A program made the translations under genes and the position numbers. Of a stretch of 64,000 bases of DNA, positions 42,699 through 53,663 are shown piece after piece (the first letter of the stretch is position 1; each line of letters starts with the position of its first letter). Location: positions 1-64,000 of the forward strand of contig MEHQ01001659.1 in NCBI GenBank assembly GCA_008828725.1. The letters run 5' to 3'. Below the pieces are notes generated by a model. The model was not told the origin of the DNA and did not search any database. It saw only the letters and a program-made list of their open reading frames with translations. The stretch is from Saccharina japonica. Taxonomy: Eukaryota > Sar > Phaeophyceae > Laminariales > Laminariaceae.

Positions 42699-43010
42699 TG
42701 TTAACGGTGTGACCGCATGTGACAGTGTGGTGGACGTGCTTGTCCAGAGGCTTGGCGCGAGCCGCTGTGAGGCGTGCTCGTCAGCTTCGCTCAGAAGAAA
42801 TGTATGATGATGTTGAAAATGTGGCGCTCTCGGGGCCAAGGTGAAAGACGACAAAGTTAAAGATCAGACAGAGCTGAGAAGATGGGTTGGGACCTAGGGG
42901 GGCGCAATCAGCCTCGACACGCTCGGCTCTACAGCTAGATGTACTCTATCGGGTGGTTGTACTCACCGACCCACAGCAACGTTCCTTGGATGCTTACTCG
43001 TAACCGTTCC
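42699..43010 (-). repeat. LTR of gag-only element, left (3') copy
   Basis: It begins TGTTAACGGTGTGACCGCAT and ends near GATGCTTACTCGTAACCGTT on the plus strand. It is about 93% identical by eye to 46059-46371, with some 20 substitutions and a one-base G-run difference. The plus-strand TG corresponds to the CA end in element orientation. Confidence 0.75.
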
Positions 43011-44583
43011 ACGTAATACGTACTGTTCTCAAGAATGCCACGAACAGTGTCTAGATACCCCGCATATTTTCTTAGAGTGTTCCTTTTCGTATTTCGCCGC
43101 ATATCCATGGTGTACTGATATCAAGTACTATTCGTACGTACATGACGGAGTACGCCCTTACTTCAATAGCACTCCATGCTACTGATTTAGATAGATCGGC
43201 TGGTACGTGCACCTACAATTATACCTGCTACTATGATACGACATTGTTGCCGATCAGCGACTTAGTAGGCTACTGGTTACTGCTGCTGTAGCATAGTACC
43301 TACATCAACACGACCCCTCGATGTCGGTAACAAAGTCTAGTTACTGTTAGCCATGGTAACTAGTTACTCAGTCAACTTGGTCTAACGTAACGTTCTCGTG
43401 CTCGATACTTACGGCAACTGACTACGTCCGTCATATATACGGTAGTATAGCTACTAGAATGCTGTTATCTCGACAACTCCCACTGTTGTTACTTCGTGTA
43501 CTTTGCTTGTCTTCATATTTACGTGTGGTATCCGTTGATACGTGGCAACTAAGGTTAATTACTCCTTTGCCGCGCCGCAAACAACATCAACCGTTCTTGC
43601 TTCGCTTACGACGGGTGATCAATCCTTCTACAGCTAACGAAGGAACTACTACGTGTAACCTGGCAACGTAAAGGCATACTATTGTGACAGGTTTGAAGCA
43701 AGCGCAAGCGTACAAACCGTGTACATTCACAGACAAGCCTTAGAACCCGCGCGGGTTTAACTATACATATACCAGACAGACATATTCGATACGATATTAC
43801 TCCGTACGCTTAATACTACGACACCGTTATCGGCCGTATGATTTACTTTTGAAAGGATACCAGTCGGACAGAAGTTACCTACACACTTTTGCTTCTGAAA
43901 CACACTCCATACTGCCATGGTATTCTACTGCCCAACGGGTGAATGAACAGTTGAAAACAGGCTTGTGTCAAAGGCAAAATGTATTACTGCAAAAAATCTC
44001 AACTGGATCTCAAGCAAAAAATATAATTTCAATGATCAGTTTGTTGACCAAGAAACACTACTATTAAAAACAGGCTACCACGTCTCTGCCCGCCCCACAC
44101 AAAGAAGACGTGTGGCACTGCTAAAAAAACAAATCTTGCCATCAAGCTGGTGCGACCCCAGGCGACGAAAATGTCCTCCTCCCGGCGGTCCAGATGGTGA
44201 AGGTGCAGCGGCTCCGGATAACGATGTCCCAGCAGCCCCAACCGATGATGATGTCCAACGACTCCAGAAGCGATATTCCAGCAGCCCTGAATCGATGATG
44301 ATGCTGTAATCGAGAAGACGTTCTCCCCCGGTGATTCCATAATAGTTGATGCTGTGGACCGATCCCGAAAGACGTTTCTCCGGCTACCCCACGATAATTA
44401 TGCGGCGATTCCGGAAACGACGTCCCGGTCAATCCCACGATGTGCGACCCCGGGGGATGCGATGCTCCAGCGGTCCACGATGATGCTGATGATAATGATG
44501 ACGGTGGCGATCCCAGGCAATGATGATGTTCTTCCAGCGATCCCAGTCAATGATACTCCTTGCTGCGGGGGATAAAGTGCCTC
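43011..44583. other. Non-coding interior of gag-only element
   Basis: No pol domain is found on either strand. 44150-44570 is a degenerate array of CGATCCCAGNCAATGATGAT-like units, which gives the overlapping minus frames their His/Ser-rich look. 43011-44150 is anonymous, GTAC-rich sequence. Confidence 0.6.
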
Positions 44584-45711
44584 TTAGAACTGGAAGCCGC
44601 CGTCGAAGTTGTCGTCGAAGTTGATGGCCAGCTTGTCGTCGTTATCAGAGGGAAGGGAGTGGGCGCCGAAGACAGCAGCAGAAAACACCCCACCGTCCTT
44701 CGGGCGCGACGCTCCTTGCTTGTAGCAGTCTGCGTCGTTGTGCGAAGTGGTCTTTTGAAGCGAGCACCACTTCTTCGTAGTGTCCCTTGCCGATCCTCCA
44801 GACTTCCTGCTCTTCCCCGTAGAACCGTTGTTCTTGTCGTTGGTCTTGCCGGGCACGGCACAGCCGCTCTTGTAGTGCCCCTGTCTACCGCAGTTGTGGC
44901 AGATGATGCTGTTGGGGTCAGCTGCTGACTCCACCGACATGGCCACGCCACGTCCAGCGATACCCCCGCCCCTGCCCTTGTTGCGCGACAGGTCATCCAG
45001 GTACAGATGGCGCATAGTGGCCTGAATCTTCGGCAGGACACATTGAGGGTCCTTGTAGGTGGTCAGCTTGATGTCCCTGTACTTGTCCGGGAGGCCTTGC
45101 ACGATGATGTCTATGAAGTGCCGCTCAGTGACGGGTTCTTTCACGGCCGCCAGCCGACTGCGCAGACGTTTGGCCTGCATTATGTAGTGATCCGGATCTT
45201 CATCCGGCTCCATAGTTGTAGCCGCGAGCGCCGCCTGCAATGCACGAATGGTCTCGTTAGTAACCCTGAGATACTTGTCCTCCAGTTCCTTAATCGCCCT
45301 CTGGCCATTTCCACGAGTCCCACATTCGTCGTGTGCGTGGATAGCCACCAAAAGACCCGCTGCCTTGTCCGTGACTAGGTACAGGATCGCATATAGATCC
45401 TGGTTGGCACGGTCGAACACAGCCTGGCGCTGTTGAACGGTCCTTCCAGGAGTGTCCAGCAACCCGGGTGTGAACAGCGGTGCAGGCGAAATAACTTCCC
45501 TCGATGCTGCCCCGTCCGTACCCGCAGTGTCTGTTTCCTCTGTAGGCCTGCTCTGTCCTTCCGTCACGGCAAATATGTCCGGGCGTTGCATACTGAGTAT
45601 GAAGCTTGTCTTCTTATGCCACTCGCTGAAGTCCTCGGGTTTCTCGCCGTTAAACGGCTTGATACCCCTCATGACGGTGATGAGGTTGCCGGTGATGGTG
45701 GAGTCTCCCAT
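44584..45711 (-). CDS. Copia-type Gag polyprotein (UBN2-like, zinc knuckle)
   Basis: An intact 375-codon frame, starting at the ATG complementary to 45709-45711. The N-terminal part (about residues 14-240) has the helical pattern and motifs of Ty1/copia capsid: FNGEKPEDFSEWHKKTSFIL, IKELEDKYLRV, DPDHYIMQAKRLRSRLAAV and DIIVQGLPDKYRDI. Residues 271-284 form a CCHC zinc knuckle (C271, C274, H279, C284), which packages element RNA. A second half-motif WCSLQKTTSHNDADC follows (C316, H324, C329); the usual first His is Gln319. The protein ends at residue 375 after an acidic FDDNFDGGFQF tail with no protease attached. It lies 350 bp inside the right-hand LTR, as expected for gag. It is the only intact recognisable gene in the window. 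Confidence 0.9.
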   Translation of the reverse strand: MGDSTITGNLITVMRGIKPFNGEKPEDFSEWHKKTSFILSMQRPDIFAVTEGQSRPTEETDTAGTDGAASREVISPAPLFTPGLLDTPGRTVQQRQAVFDRANQDLYAILYLVTDKAAGLLVAIHAHDECGTRGNGQRAIKELEDKYLRVTNETIRALQAALAATTMEPDEDPDHYIMQAKRLRSRLAAVKEPVTERHFIDIIVQGLPDKYRDIKLTTYKDPQCVLPKIQATMRHLYLDDLSRNKGRGGGIAGRGVAMSVESAADPNSIICHNCGRQGHYKSGCAVPGKTNDKNNGSTGKSRKSGGSARDTTKKWCSLQKTTSHNDADCYKQGASRPKDGGVFSAAVFGAHSLPSDNDDKLAINFDDNFDGGFQF

Positions 45712-46045
45712 ACTCGCAGTCCGTCGCAGATATGTAGATATGTAAAGGATGCAGTAGTACGACGCCTCCGAGAAGATTATAAGCAGGTCCCTGTAGAAGA
45801 ATGAGTATGATACGTAGCAGCGCAGCAGCTCCAGATGATGGTGATCTTGGCAGCTCTGCCGGAATGTTGACGTTGTTCTTCGTAGCAGCAGTTGATCCCA
45901 GATAGATGACGATGATCTTCCTAGCGATGCGGAGTAACTCGCTGCTGTACGTACGAGTACGAGTACGTAGCAACTCGGACCTCAGGTGTAGTCGTTACTT
46001 GACGTACCTGATGGGCCGCAGCTCTACGCGAGGCGCCAATTACGT

Positions 46046-46058
46046 TGAGGCTCTAACC
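46046..46058 (-). promoter_or_regulatory. Possible primer-binding site of gag-only element
   Basis: Immediately after the 5' LTR (minus strand) the sequence reads GGTTAGAGCCTCAACG. This resembles the initiator-Met primer-binding site of copia elements (GGTATCAGAGCC) with two bases missing. The position is right but the match is imperfect. Confidence 0.35.
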
Positions 46059-46371
46059 TGTTAACGGTGTGACCGCATGTTACAGTGTGGTGGACGTGCT
46101 AGTCCAGAGGTTTGGCGCGAGCCGCTGTGAAGCGTGCTCGTCAGCTTCGCTCAGAAGAAATGTATAATGATGTTGAACAGGTGGCGCTCTCGGGGCCAAG
46201 GTTAAAGAAGACAAAACAAAAGATCAGACAGAGCTGAGAAGATGGGTTGTGAACTAGGGGGGGCGCAACCAGCCTCGACACGCTAGGCTCTACGGCTAGA
46301 TGTACTCTATCGGGTGGTTGTACTCACCGACCCACAGCAACGTTCCTTGGATGCTTCCTCGAAAACGTTCC
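46059..46371 (-). repeat. LTR of gag-only element, right (5') copy
   Basis: Second copy of 42699-43010, adjacent to the gag leader. The end nearest gag is sharply defined. The other end fades between GATGCTTCCTCGAAAACGTT and the following CTCGTAAATG. Confidence 0.75.
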
Positions 46372-48383
46372 TCGTAAATGAACTCCATTTTAACACGATC
46401 ATAGAACAAGGGGATGGTCTTAAACGTCCCCTGTGAGTTCCCAATGAAATAGAAATCCTCATTGATGGCAAATGTTTAACGTCACGGGACAGCTCTGGCC
46501 AATGAGGATTTTTCCCCCTCGTGCGAGTCTGATTAGCCGATTCATCAACGACCTGGCTGCATGTCACAGTCCGTGTAGGTCTTCTCACCGAATAAGACGG
46601 ACGACAGAATTTCCAACAACGAGTACACGAGTACCCGGGTGGGACAAATACCGCGCGACTAACAAGTGCTACTCGTACCTGTGACGGTTGTTTGGGGGAT
46701 GGCCAATACTCGCGAGTACCCGGATAATTGTAAAAAAAGGTACGTCTCTACTGCATGAATACTCTTTCATGGACCAATGCACAAAATACTACTGTAGCAA
46801 CACGGCCGTGGTTTGTTGCAACCCCACTCGGCTCACCCATGCGTTAAATAAAATAAAATACATCTGCTTTGTTGGTGGTTCAGACATCCGGGGGGTGTGA
46901 TGGATGAAGTTGGCACACGATTGTACCTGAAACACACTACCTCTGCGACGGCACTTGACGCGCACCTCCCCCCCTCCCCCCCCCCCTCCCCTGCCCTCCC
47001 CTGCACGCCCTTCCCGTTCCCCTCCTGCCCTCGCCTTTGGGTCTCGCTGCAATGTTTCCCGGCGGGCGTTGAGGCGCCCGAGTTCAATGGTACTCTAAAG
47101 GGCAAGAAGCACTCCGGCGACGCCGAGCATGTGTCGAAGTCTAAGACGGACACTTACCAAGGAAAGCAAGCTATACTCTGACGCCAAGGCTTATGTTTTT
47201 CCTTGACAGACTTGGGCTATGATTTTGTCTTGCAAGCCCGCTTTTTTGTATTGTTTGGATTATAGTGAAAGCGAGAATAATCTAAGCATGTTTTTGACAA
47301 GAGTTGGTTGTCTCGGTTGGTGCGTTATCGCCTTCCATTGTCTTGTTGTGTTTGTTATTCTGGGATTTACTGGGGGGGTGTTAGGCGTGGCGTACATGGA
47401 AAAACGAGCATTACGTATAACTTTATATGCTCGGCTGATGTTGCGGCATTGTTTGCAATGATACGAATACACTGCTTGATTTGGTTGATAGGTAGTCGGC
47501 TTGCATTGTCTTGGTTTTATAGTGATCTTTTGTTCTCCGTCATCTACATTATATAGGGGGGGGAGTAACTTCATTTATCTGTCATTTTCTAGGTTTTACG
47601 TTGTTTTTATGATGCAAAAACAACCAAATAAAGTTTTCGCACGAAATGAATGTCTCAGTTTAACCGATCTCAGCTCCCAATGTCTTGTAGTTGTGTTGCT
47701 ATTCTGGGATTACCGGGGAGTCGGGTAGTAAAATCGAATACGCGAACAGTATTACGTTGGACGCTCGGCTGATGTGCCGTCTTGTATATGGATTATCCTG
47801 GATGTTGATTGCGCACAACGTAGTGTGTTGTACATGTGTATCGTGTCCATACCATACGTCCGGAAGTAACAGTGCCGACGCACGTGCATATTTTTTTCCG
47901 GCCTTCTGAGTGTCAAAAGTAACCATCACAAGCGGTACATCAGATTAATGTGGTCTTCTCAATTTTTCTGCTTGATGGCTGTGTTATACGCCCGGCCTGG
48001 CTACGGTCGAAAAAGCAAATGCAGACTGAAATTAAGGAGCCAGCACTTTCGTAAACCCACCGCCACCCCCATAGTCCCTTTTTGCCCATCTCGGGATTCC
48101 CAGCGAATACGAAAATGTACGACCCCAGCCTTTTCTAACCCTATATCAATCACTGAGCCACCAAAACCGCTCCCCTCTCCCCCCGACTCTCCTCCAGCCA
48201 ATTGTACTGGCGACCACAGCGTTCGATCCGATTTTGAAACAATAGTCGCTGCATAATATTCACAATAAAACGAAACGCCTGCACCACAAACTAACTTTTA
48301 AACTAAAACAAAAATGAAAAAGAACTTCGCAAAGAAGGCATAAAACAATACAGCAAGGATTTGGGCGCGGGGGGGGGGGGGGG
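46372..48383. other. Unrecognised interval with a C-tract and a diverged direct repeat
   Basis: 46965-47035 is a C-rich polypyrimidine tract. A block at 47335-47445 (TGTCTTGTTGTGTTTGTTAT, TCTGGGATTACTGGG, then CTCGGCTGATGT) recurs diverged at 47680-47790. The plus frame 46897-47181 (94 residues) spans the C-tract and shows no domain. The interval ends in a G run at 48370-48383. Confidence 0.45.
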
Positions 48384-48831
48384 NNNNNNNNNNNNNNNNN
48401 NNNNNNNNNNNNNNNNNNNNNNNNNNNNNNNNNNNNNNNNNNNNNNNNNNNNNNNNNNNNNNNNNNNNNNNNNNNNNNNNNNNNNNNNNNNNNNNNNNNN
48501 NNNNNNNNNNNNNNNNNNNNNNNNNNNNNNNNNNNNNNNNNNNNNNNNNNNNNNNNNNNNNNNNNNNNNNNNNNNNNNNNNNNNNNNNNNNNNNNNNNNN
48601 NNNNNNNNNNNNNNNNNNNNNNNNNNNNNNNNNNNNNNNNNNNNNNNNNNNNNNNNNNNNNNNNNNNNNNNNNNNNNNNNNNNNNNNNNNNNNNNNNNNN
48701 NNNNNNNNNNNNNNNNNNNNNNNNNNNNNNNNNNNNNNNNNNNNNNNNNNNNNNNNNNNNNNNNNNNNNNNNNNNNNNNNNNNNNNNNNNNNNNNNNNNN
48801 NNNNNNNNNNNNNNNNNNNNNNNNNNNNNNN
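48384..48831. other. Assembly gap (448 N)
   Basis: All N, with 13 or more G on the left and a G-rich tract (48832-48859) on the right. The missing sequence is probably G-rich. Confidence 0.95.
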
Positions 48832-48889
48832 GGGGGGGGGATGGGGGAGGGGGGGGGGCAGCCCAAAAACAAGGCAACAGCGACATACA

Positions 48890-49324
48890 TTGCTGTACGT
48901 AAAAAAAAGCCTGCCACGACTGTCACCCACCAACTACATCTGCATTGTGATGGGTTGTTTCCGTCGACAATTGTTTTTTCGTGCCCTTCACCACCTTCTT
49001 TGTACTGCTGTACACGACGACAAATGTTATCCAGATCAAGAAAGGCTTGTCCATATTCTCGTCGCCAGTGCCGGCCTCAAATTCCGCCAACGCGGCGCCG
49101 GTACCTTCGTCTGCGCCTTCCCCTTTCCAGCACTCGGATCGGCTTCCGTCTCTTTCGCCTCCGTCTCCGAGTCCCCACCATCCGAAAGTGCGCGCTACAA
49201 TTCGGTGAAGAGCAGCGAGCACTCATCTTCCGCTTTTCTTTCCTCAGCGTCATCGATGAGAATAGTCTGTGCATGGAATAAGAGAGCAAAGGGTATGGAG
49301 AGGACGTTAAACATATATAGGTGA
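48890..49324 (+). CDS. Hypothetical 144-codon frame, low support
   Basis: An open plus frame with a hydrophobic start and a Ser-rich C-terminal half (SVSFASVSESPPSESARYNS). Long overlapping frames on the minus strand (48923-49222 and 49077-49391) are equally open. I recognise no family and no neighbouring gene gives context. It may be chance. Confidence 0.15.
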   Translation: MLYVKKSLPRLSPTNYICIVMGCFRRQLFFRALHHLLCTAVHDDKCYPDQERLVHILVASAGLKFRQRGAGTFVCAFPFPALGSASVSFASVSESPPSESARYNSVKSSEHSSSAFLSSASSMRIVCAWNKRAKGMERTLNIYR

Positions 49325-50998
49325 CGAAGAGGTTGCTTCTCCGCCAGTGAGAATATACGTAGTGGCATTTCGACGGAACACCGTTCGTCAATCGTGCAAG
49401 CTACGGTTGACATGCCCTCAATTTAGTAACCTGCGACGTCGCGCGCGAATGTCAAACCAGTACCGGATCACAGAGTCTGTATCATGACTAACCTCCGAGA
49501 ACGTCGTCCCCGCTGAATCTGGCGTTCTCGCTGGCCCCATTGTCCTGTTGATCCCTACAATTATCTTCCGATTCGCTATCTGCAGCGTCCTGTGATGACA
49601 GCGGGGGCGACACATGAAGGAGGCTTTGTGACTTCAGCCGAAACAAAAAATTAGAGGTACAAGCCAGTATAGGTCAACGAATAATAAAGAGCCTATTAAG
49701 AACAAAAGGCTCACTTTTTGGATAAAGTGACCTTGTTTTGGCGACTCAGACCGACTTATATAGAATCGGAATACCGAAAAAAAAAACTTCGTACAGAAAT
49801 CCGCGAGCAGTGCCGTCGGTAGTGATGGGCCATTTCTGGACGCTGCCCACAGAAAAAAAACGAGCTTTTGGCACACAGCAACCACCGCTGCCAGAGTTCT
49901 CTGGGCATCCTTGCTGCCTAATTCAAGGCCCGTAGGTGGCCTGTGACCGGAGGTCTCGCACGGAACGTGGGGGCTGGTCTATTTCTGTCTTAACTTCAAG
50001 CTACTGTAGACAGAAATTTGAACCATTTCTGTCTAGGAGAAAGTTGAGACATAACCTCGTATTTGTCACCGACAACTCTCTGCTCAGTGGACCATCCACC
50101 CTCCAAGTTATGTAGCGACCAGAGCTCTGTGAGGCGAGCGCTCGGCGGTGGCGGTTAGTGGTGTGTCGAAACACGCTTTTTAGCTGCGCTCGGGCAGATT
50201 TTGGGACAGAAAAAAAGAAGCAGAGCCCTGTGTGGGTTTCACCACCACAACGGGGGGACACTGTTTTGTTTTCTGGATTCCGATTCCATAATAGTCGGCC
50301 TCAGATATATAATAAAGACCAACATGCAGGCCGAGCTACAATGACAAGTAAATCAGGAGGGGATTGAGTGATGGATCAAGTACACACCAATAAGCGGATT
50401 GGTTAATTTGTCTTTGTACGTTTCCTATATATGTACGAAATAAGCATCGAAGGTGCGGAGCACTCTGCAACTTAGGTACGAGTGGTCCGTTCCTTGTGGC
50501 TGCTGGCGGCGGTCTTCATCTCGGCTGCCAGCACCCCACACCTCGAGGCATTCGAAGAAGGGGGCACTCTTTCAGATTGACCGCCATCGATAGACGAAAA
50601 AACTCGTGCGAAGTACTAGTGCGTTTCAACACCGTCGGTGGATAAGAAACTGGGTCTAGGAAAGTGGCCTGGCATTGGACCAGCAAATAAGAACCTGAGA
50701 CTCACTCCAAATGATCCTATTGGCTGACCTCCCTACACTGCTGTATCGATACACACGACACTCCCCGTCTCTAAACGAAGGTCGCCAGAACGGAGTGCCG
50801 ACATCCCTTCTTCATCTTCGGTCGGTTCAGCCGAGCCTGGTTCAACTCTCTCCATGATTCGTCTCACCCCATCCACAGACATTGGTCGCTTCGTCGTCTT
50901 GCGCCCAATTCCGGGCAGACGACGAACGTAAAAGGTCAACTCCAGCCCGGTGTGAAGGATACCTGTGATGGTATCATGAACATATTATCGGTCGGGAC
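49325..50998. other. No recognisable gene
   Basis: Short frames only, no repeat array and no element terminus. Near 50060-50110 and 50260-50330 the sequence is ordinary in composition. Confidence 0.45.
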
Positions 50999-51688
50999 GT
51001 GGTTCGACTGACGGTTATTGACACTGCGACGTTCACGCGCCAAAGACATCCTCGAAGTACCCTTCAGCTGCTGCTGTACGAACTGCTGCTGCTGCAGTGG
51101 GAATTTTGTTCAAGAGATAAGAAGGATGACAGCCTACCAGGTACATCTCGTAAGTACAAGTTACGAGTCGTACTGATTTCATTGTGGCCCTCTGCCCTCT
51201 GTTGTACTCGTACGAGCACCGCTGCGCATGCGAAAATCTCAAAATTTGAACAATTATGCTACTTTCTGGGCAACATCCTCGTCTCAGTCACTGTCGTTCG
51301 CCTAAAAAATGGTCGAAGTACATTCCGCGATAAGTTGACTGCCATATCCAAGAAGAAACGGCGAACGAGATCGGACATGGGACGAGGACGGCAGCCTGAC
51401 GTCCATGCCATGCTGCATCACCGCTTTGGATACCAACGTAGCATTTCCCGATGTTTTCCGCACACCTTCGAAATTTTGCACCACCGCTTCGTCGATGACG
51501 TTGCCGACGTGGTGATGGATAGTTTACCACCCTTTGTGGGCGCTGCGGTGGCCTCCTACGCTGCCGGCGGTGGCATATGTGTGCCGCTGAACCGGGGTTT
51601 CCTAAAATATATGAGGCGGTTATTCCCAAAAACAATTACACGATCCGTCGATACCATGTCCGCGGAACCAACACGCCTACTCGTATAA
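50999..51688 (+). CDS. Hypothetical frame interrupted by gypsy-2 insertion
   Basis: A 229-codon plus frame, basic, with no domain I can name with confidence. Its middle (RQPDVHAMLHHRFGYQRSIS, then HTFEILHHRFVDDVADVVMD) looks protein-like. The last 14 codons lie inside the 5' LTR of gypsy-2, so if this was a gene the insertion truncates it. The target-duplication base run GATC lies at 51642-51645, inside the frame. Whether it was host or transposon coding cannot be told from sequence alone. Confidence 0.3.
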   Translation: MVRLTVIDTATFTRQRHPRSTLQLLLYELLLLQWEFCSRDKKDDSLPGTSRKYKLRVVLISLWPSALCCTRTSTAAHAKISKFEQLCYFLGNILVSVTVVRLKNGRSTFRDKLTAISKKKRRTRSDMGRGRQPDVHAMLHHRFGYQRSISRCFPHTFEILHHRFVDDVADVVMDSLPPFVGAAVASYAAGGGICVPLNRGFLKYMRRLFPKTITRSVDTMSAEPTRLLV

Positions 51689-52084
51689 GTCGAAACTCCT
51701 TGCATCTTCGAGGAACACTTTCTCGAAGTTCTCCTCGGGAACTCGGGAGATTGTCACGTCTAGATCTCGACACGGAACCTTCTCCTCCACGTTCCGCTGA
51801 CGGATCCTCCGCGGCGGCTATTCTGCCTGGCGGATTCTCCGCAGCGGGACTTAGGAAGGCTCCGCTGAAAGGGTCATTGACCCGAGCGCCGAGGCAGCAA
51901 CGACAACTGCTCGCCCTCTACTCCCACTTGTCTTGGACTTCTCCTCTGTCTCTTGTCATCGGACTGTTGTCTCACTCCGAGTTGTCACACACTCCAGCCG
52001 TCGTAGTTTACCAGTTCGAACACTCTGCTCACGCAGAGAGGAGGGGGATCACGACCCACCGGCGGTGACGACTACAGAACCTTA
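51646..52084 (+). repeat. gypsy-2 5' LTR
   Basis: 439 bp. It starts CGTCGATACCATGTCCGCGG (the 3' copy starts TGTGGATACC, so the initial TG is mutated here) and ends GACTACAGAACCTTA. Differences from 59813-60248 are about ten substitutions, mostly C/T, and one 3-base indel. The terminal dinucleotide is not the usual CA. Confidence 0.85.
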
Positions 52085-52085
52085 T

Positions 52086-52103
52086 TGGCGTCGGACGGCA
52101 GTT
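52086..52103 (+). promoter_or_regulatory. gypsy-2 primer-binding site
   Basis: TGGCGTCGGACGGCAGTT begins one base after the LTR. The leading TGG pairs with the CCA end of a tRNA, and the length and position are typical. I cannot name the tRNA. Confidence 0.65.
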
Positions 52104-52146
52104 GATCATCAACACCAGTGTCGATTCTGAAGTTGTCAGGAGCACC

Positions 52147-53507
52147 ATGTCCGGAGAAACAACATCGAGCGAGTTTGTCGACAACGCAGCAGCGGAGGAA
52201 ACTACAGCAGCACCCGGCGGAGTCCTCGAGGCCAAAAACGGGAGTACGGACTCTCCCACAGCTTTCAACCCCGGGGCTCCAATCGACTCCACCGTGAGCT
52301 GGAAAAAATGGAGCGCGGCGAAATTGAGGTGCTGTCGGAGCAGCATAACTCGATTCTGTTGGCAAGTATGAGGGTTTCGAGTAGTCCCGCAGCGTCTGTC
52401 ACCTTGTCCGAGTCGAACTCAAACCCTGTCCCCCCTGTCCAATCCGCTGCCACGTATCCAGCAGTGCTGTCCGCACCAAAGGCTGTGACCTTCAAGCCTA
52501 ACGATGTCCGTAGCCTTCCACGTTTGAATGGCAGTGCTGATGTAGATGTCGCCGAAGTACTGCCGCAGTTTCGCTTGGTCGTCGGTTTTCGAGCCAAATC
52601 GGTAGCACCGAATGACGACAAGTTCGCCGATAATCTTGCTTTCGAGCCCTTGAGTCTCATCTGCGACGGTCCTTGTCTTACGTTGTACCAACAACTGATG
52701 TGTGGTAGGATCGATTGGAGCGCGAATGTTGTCAACGCCGAGAACGTCAACAACCCCGGCTCGTTTCCCCCACCGTCCACCTGGGAGGAACTCAAACTCG
52801 CTATCTTAGATATGTTGATGCCCGCCAACAGCGTAGAAGAGTGTGCCATTAAATTGGCAACATTCAAGTCGGAAACAGGCGAGACTGTATCCGCCTCCGC
52901 ACTACGTTTCCGTTCCCTCATGTCCCGATTTGAATCGGCTGTCGAGCGACACGCCAAAGGCCGTACGCCTTGGTCTGCAATCACTGTCACCCTATGGCAG
53001 CACAGTCTGCCTCCCGCACTGCAACTGTTGCAGAGCGGTGAAAAACCTGTCACCTCTTTCAAAGAGGCTGTCGAGCGCGCCCGTCGCCATGAAGCTGCAC
53101 GCCTCACTGGCGCAGCCACTGTCAGCGCAATGTCCTTTACGCCTGTCCCGAACCGTGCTGCCGTCCGTCAGTTACAGTCGTCTCGCCAGCAGCCGCGCCA
53201 GCAACGTCAGCAAGCGGGACGACACGGGAGGAAGAAGCAACAGTCCAATCAGCAGCAGCACAAGCCCCGCCCTCACTGGACGTACGACAGGTGCGAAAAA
53301 CCTGTGGGGCATTGGGAGTCCACGTGTATCCAGAAGGCACGCGACCTCAGTAGGCGCAACCCACGCTCGTCTGGTACTTCCAAGCGCGACCGTTCTTCGT
53401 CTCCGCGAGGCAACCTCCGCCACCGCTCCCGCCGCGAGCGCGACGACGACGACGACGAAGATGACCGCAGGAGCCAGGCCAGCAGCACCAACGGAGACGG
53501 CAACTGA
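52147..53507 (+). pseudogene. gypsy-2 Gag
   Basis: An ATG at 52147 opens a frame (MSGETTSSEFVDNAAAEETT) that matches no stop until it leaves register near 52290. The main capsid-like frame then runs to TGA at 53505-53507 and contains its own ATG at 52308. The middle has Ty3-type capsid features: WEELKLAILDML, then SASALRFRSLMSRFESAV and WQHSLPPALQLL. The C-terminus is Arg/Gln-rich, with a damaged zinc knuckle YDRCEKPVGHWESTC (first Cys is Tyr, and one extra residue before His) and a final acidic-basic DDDDDEDDRR segment. Capsid assembly and RNA packaging are the expected roles. The start is uncertain because of the frameshift. Confidence 0.75.
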
Positions 53508-53663
53508 CGTGGCCCAGCTCCTGTAGCGCTTGCAGCAGTCGGGACACACCTTGCTACTAATACGGTAGGCAAGGTTAGCGCGAAGAGGAAACTCTCCGCT
53601 GTAGCAGTCGTAGGTACCGAGTCTCTTGTACCGAGTGTCTTTGTCAATGGTGGCAGTAGCTAA

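Larger units (their letters stand above)
42699..46371 (-). mobile_element. Candidate gag-only (TR-GAG-like) copia-type LTR element
   Basis: Two direct repeats of about 312 bp (42699-43010 and 46059-46371) flank a 3.05-kb interior. On the minus strand the interior holds one intact copia-type gag and no protease, integrase, RT or RNase H. The interior 3' of gag (43011-44583) is 1.57 kb of non-coding and degenerate repeat sequence, too short for a pol. Elements of this design, called TR-GAG in plants, depend on enzymes from related autonomous copies. The boundary nearest the 5' LTR is sharp (TGTTAACGG on the plus strand). The opposite boundary is fuzzy, and no target duplication or clear polypurine tract was found. 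Confidence 0.7.

Noticed and set aside
42422-42854. Minus frames 42422-42634 and 42537-42854 beside the left LTR
   Set aside because: The longer one runs into the LTR and neither has a domain; treated as chance frames.
48361-49281. Long frames crossing the gap
   Set aside because: Most of their length is N; they carry no information.
50040-50360. Possible small gene near 50158-50367
   Set aside because: 69 codons with no recognisable features, and the opposite strand is open too.
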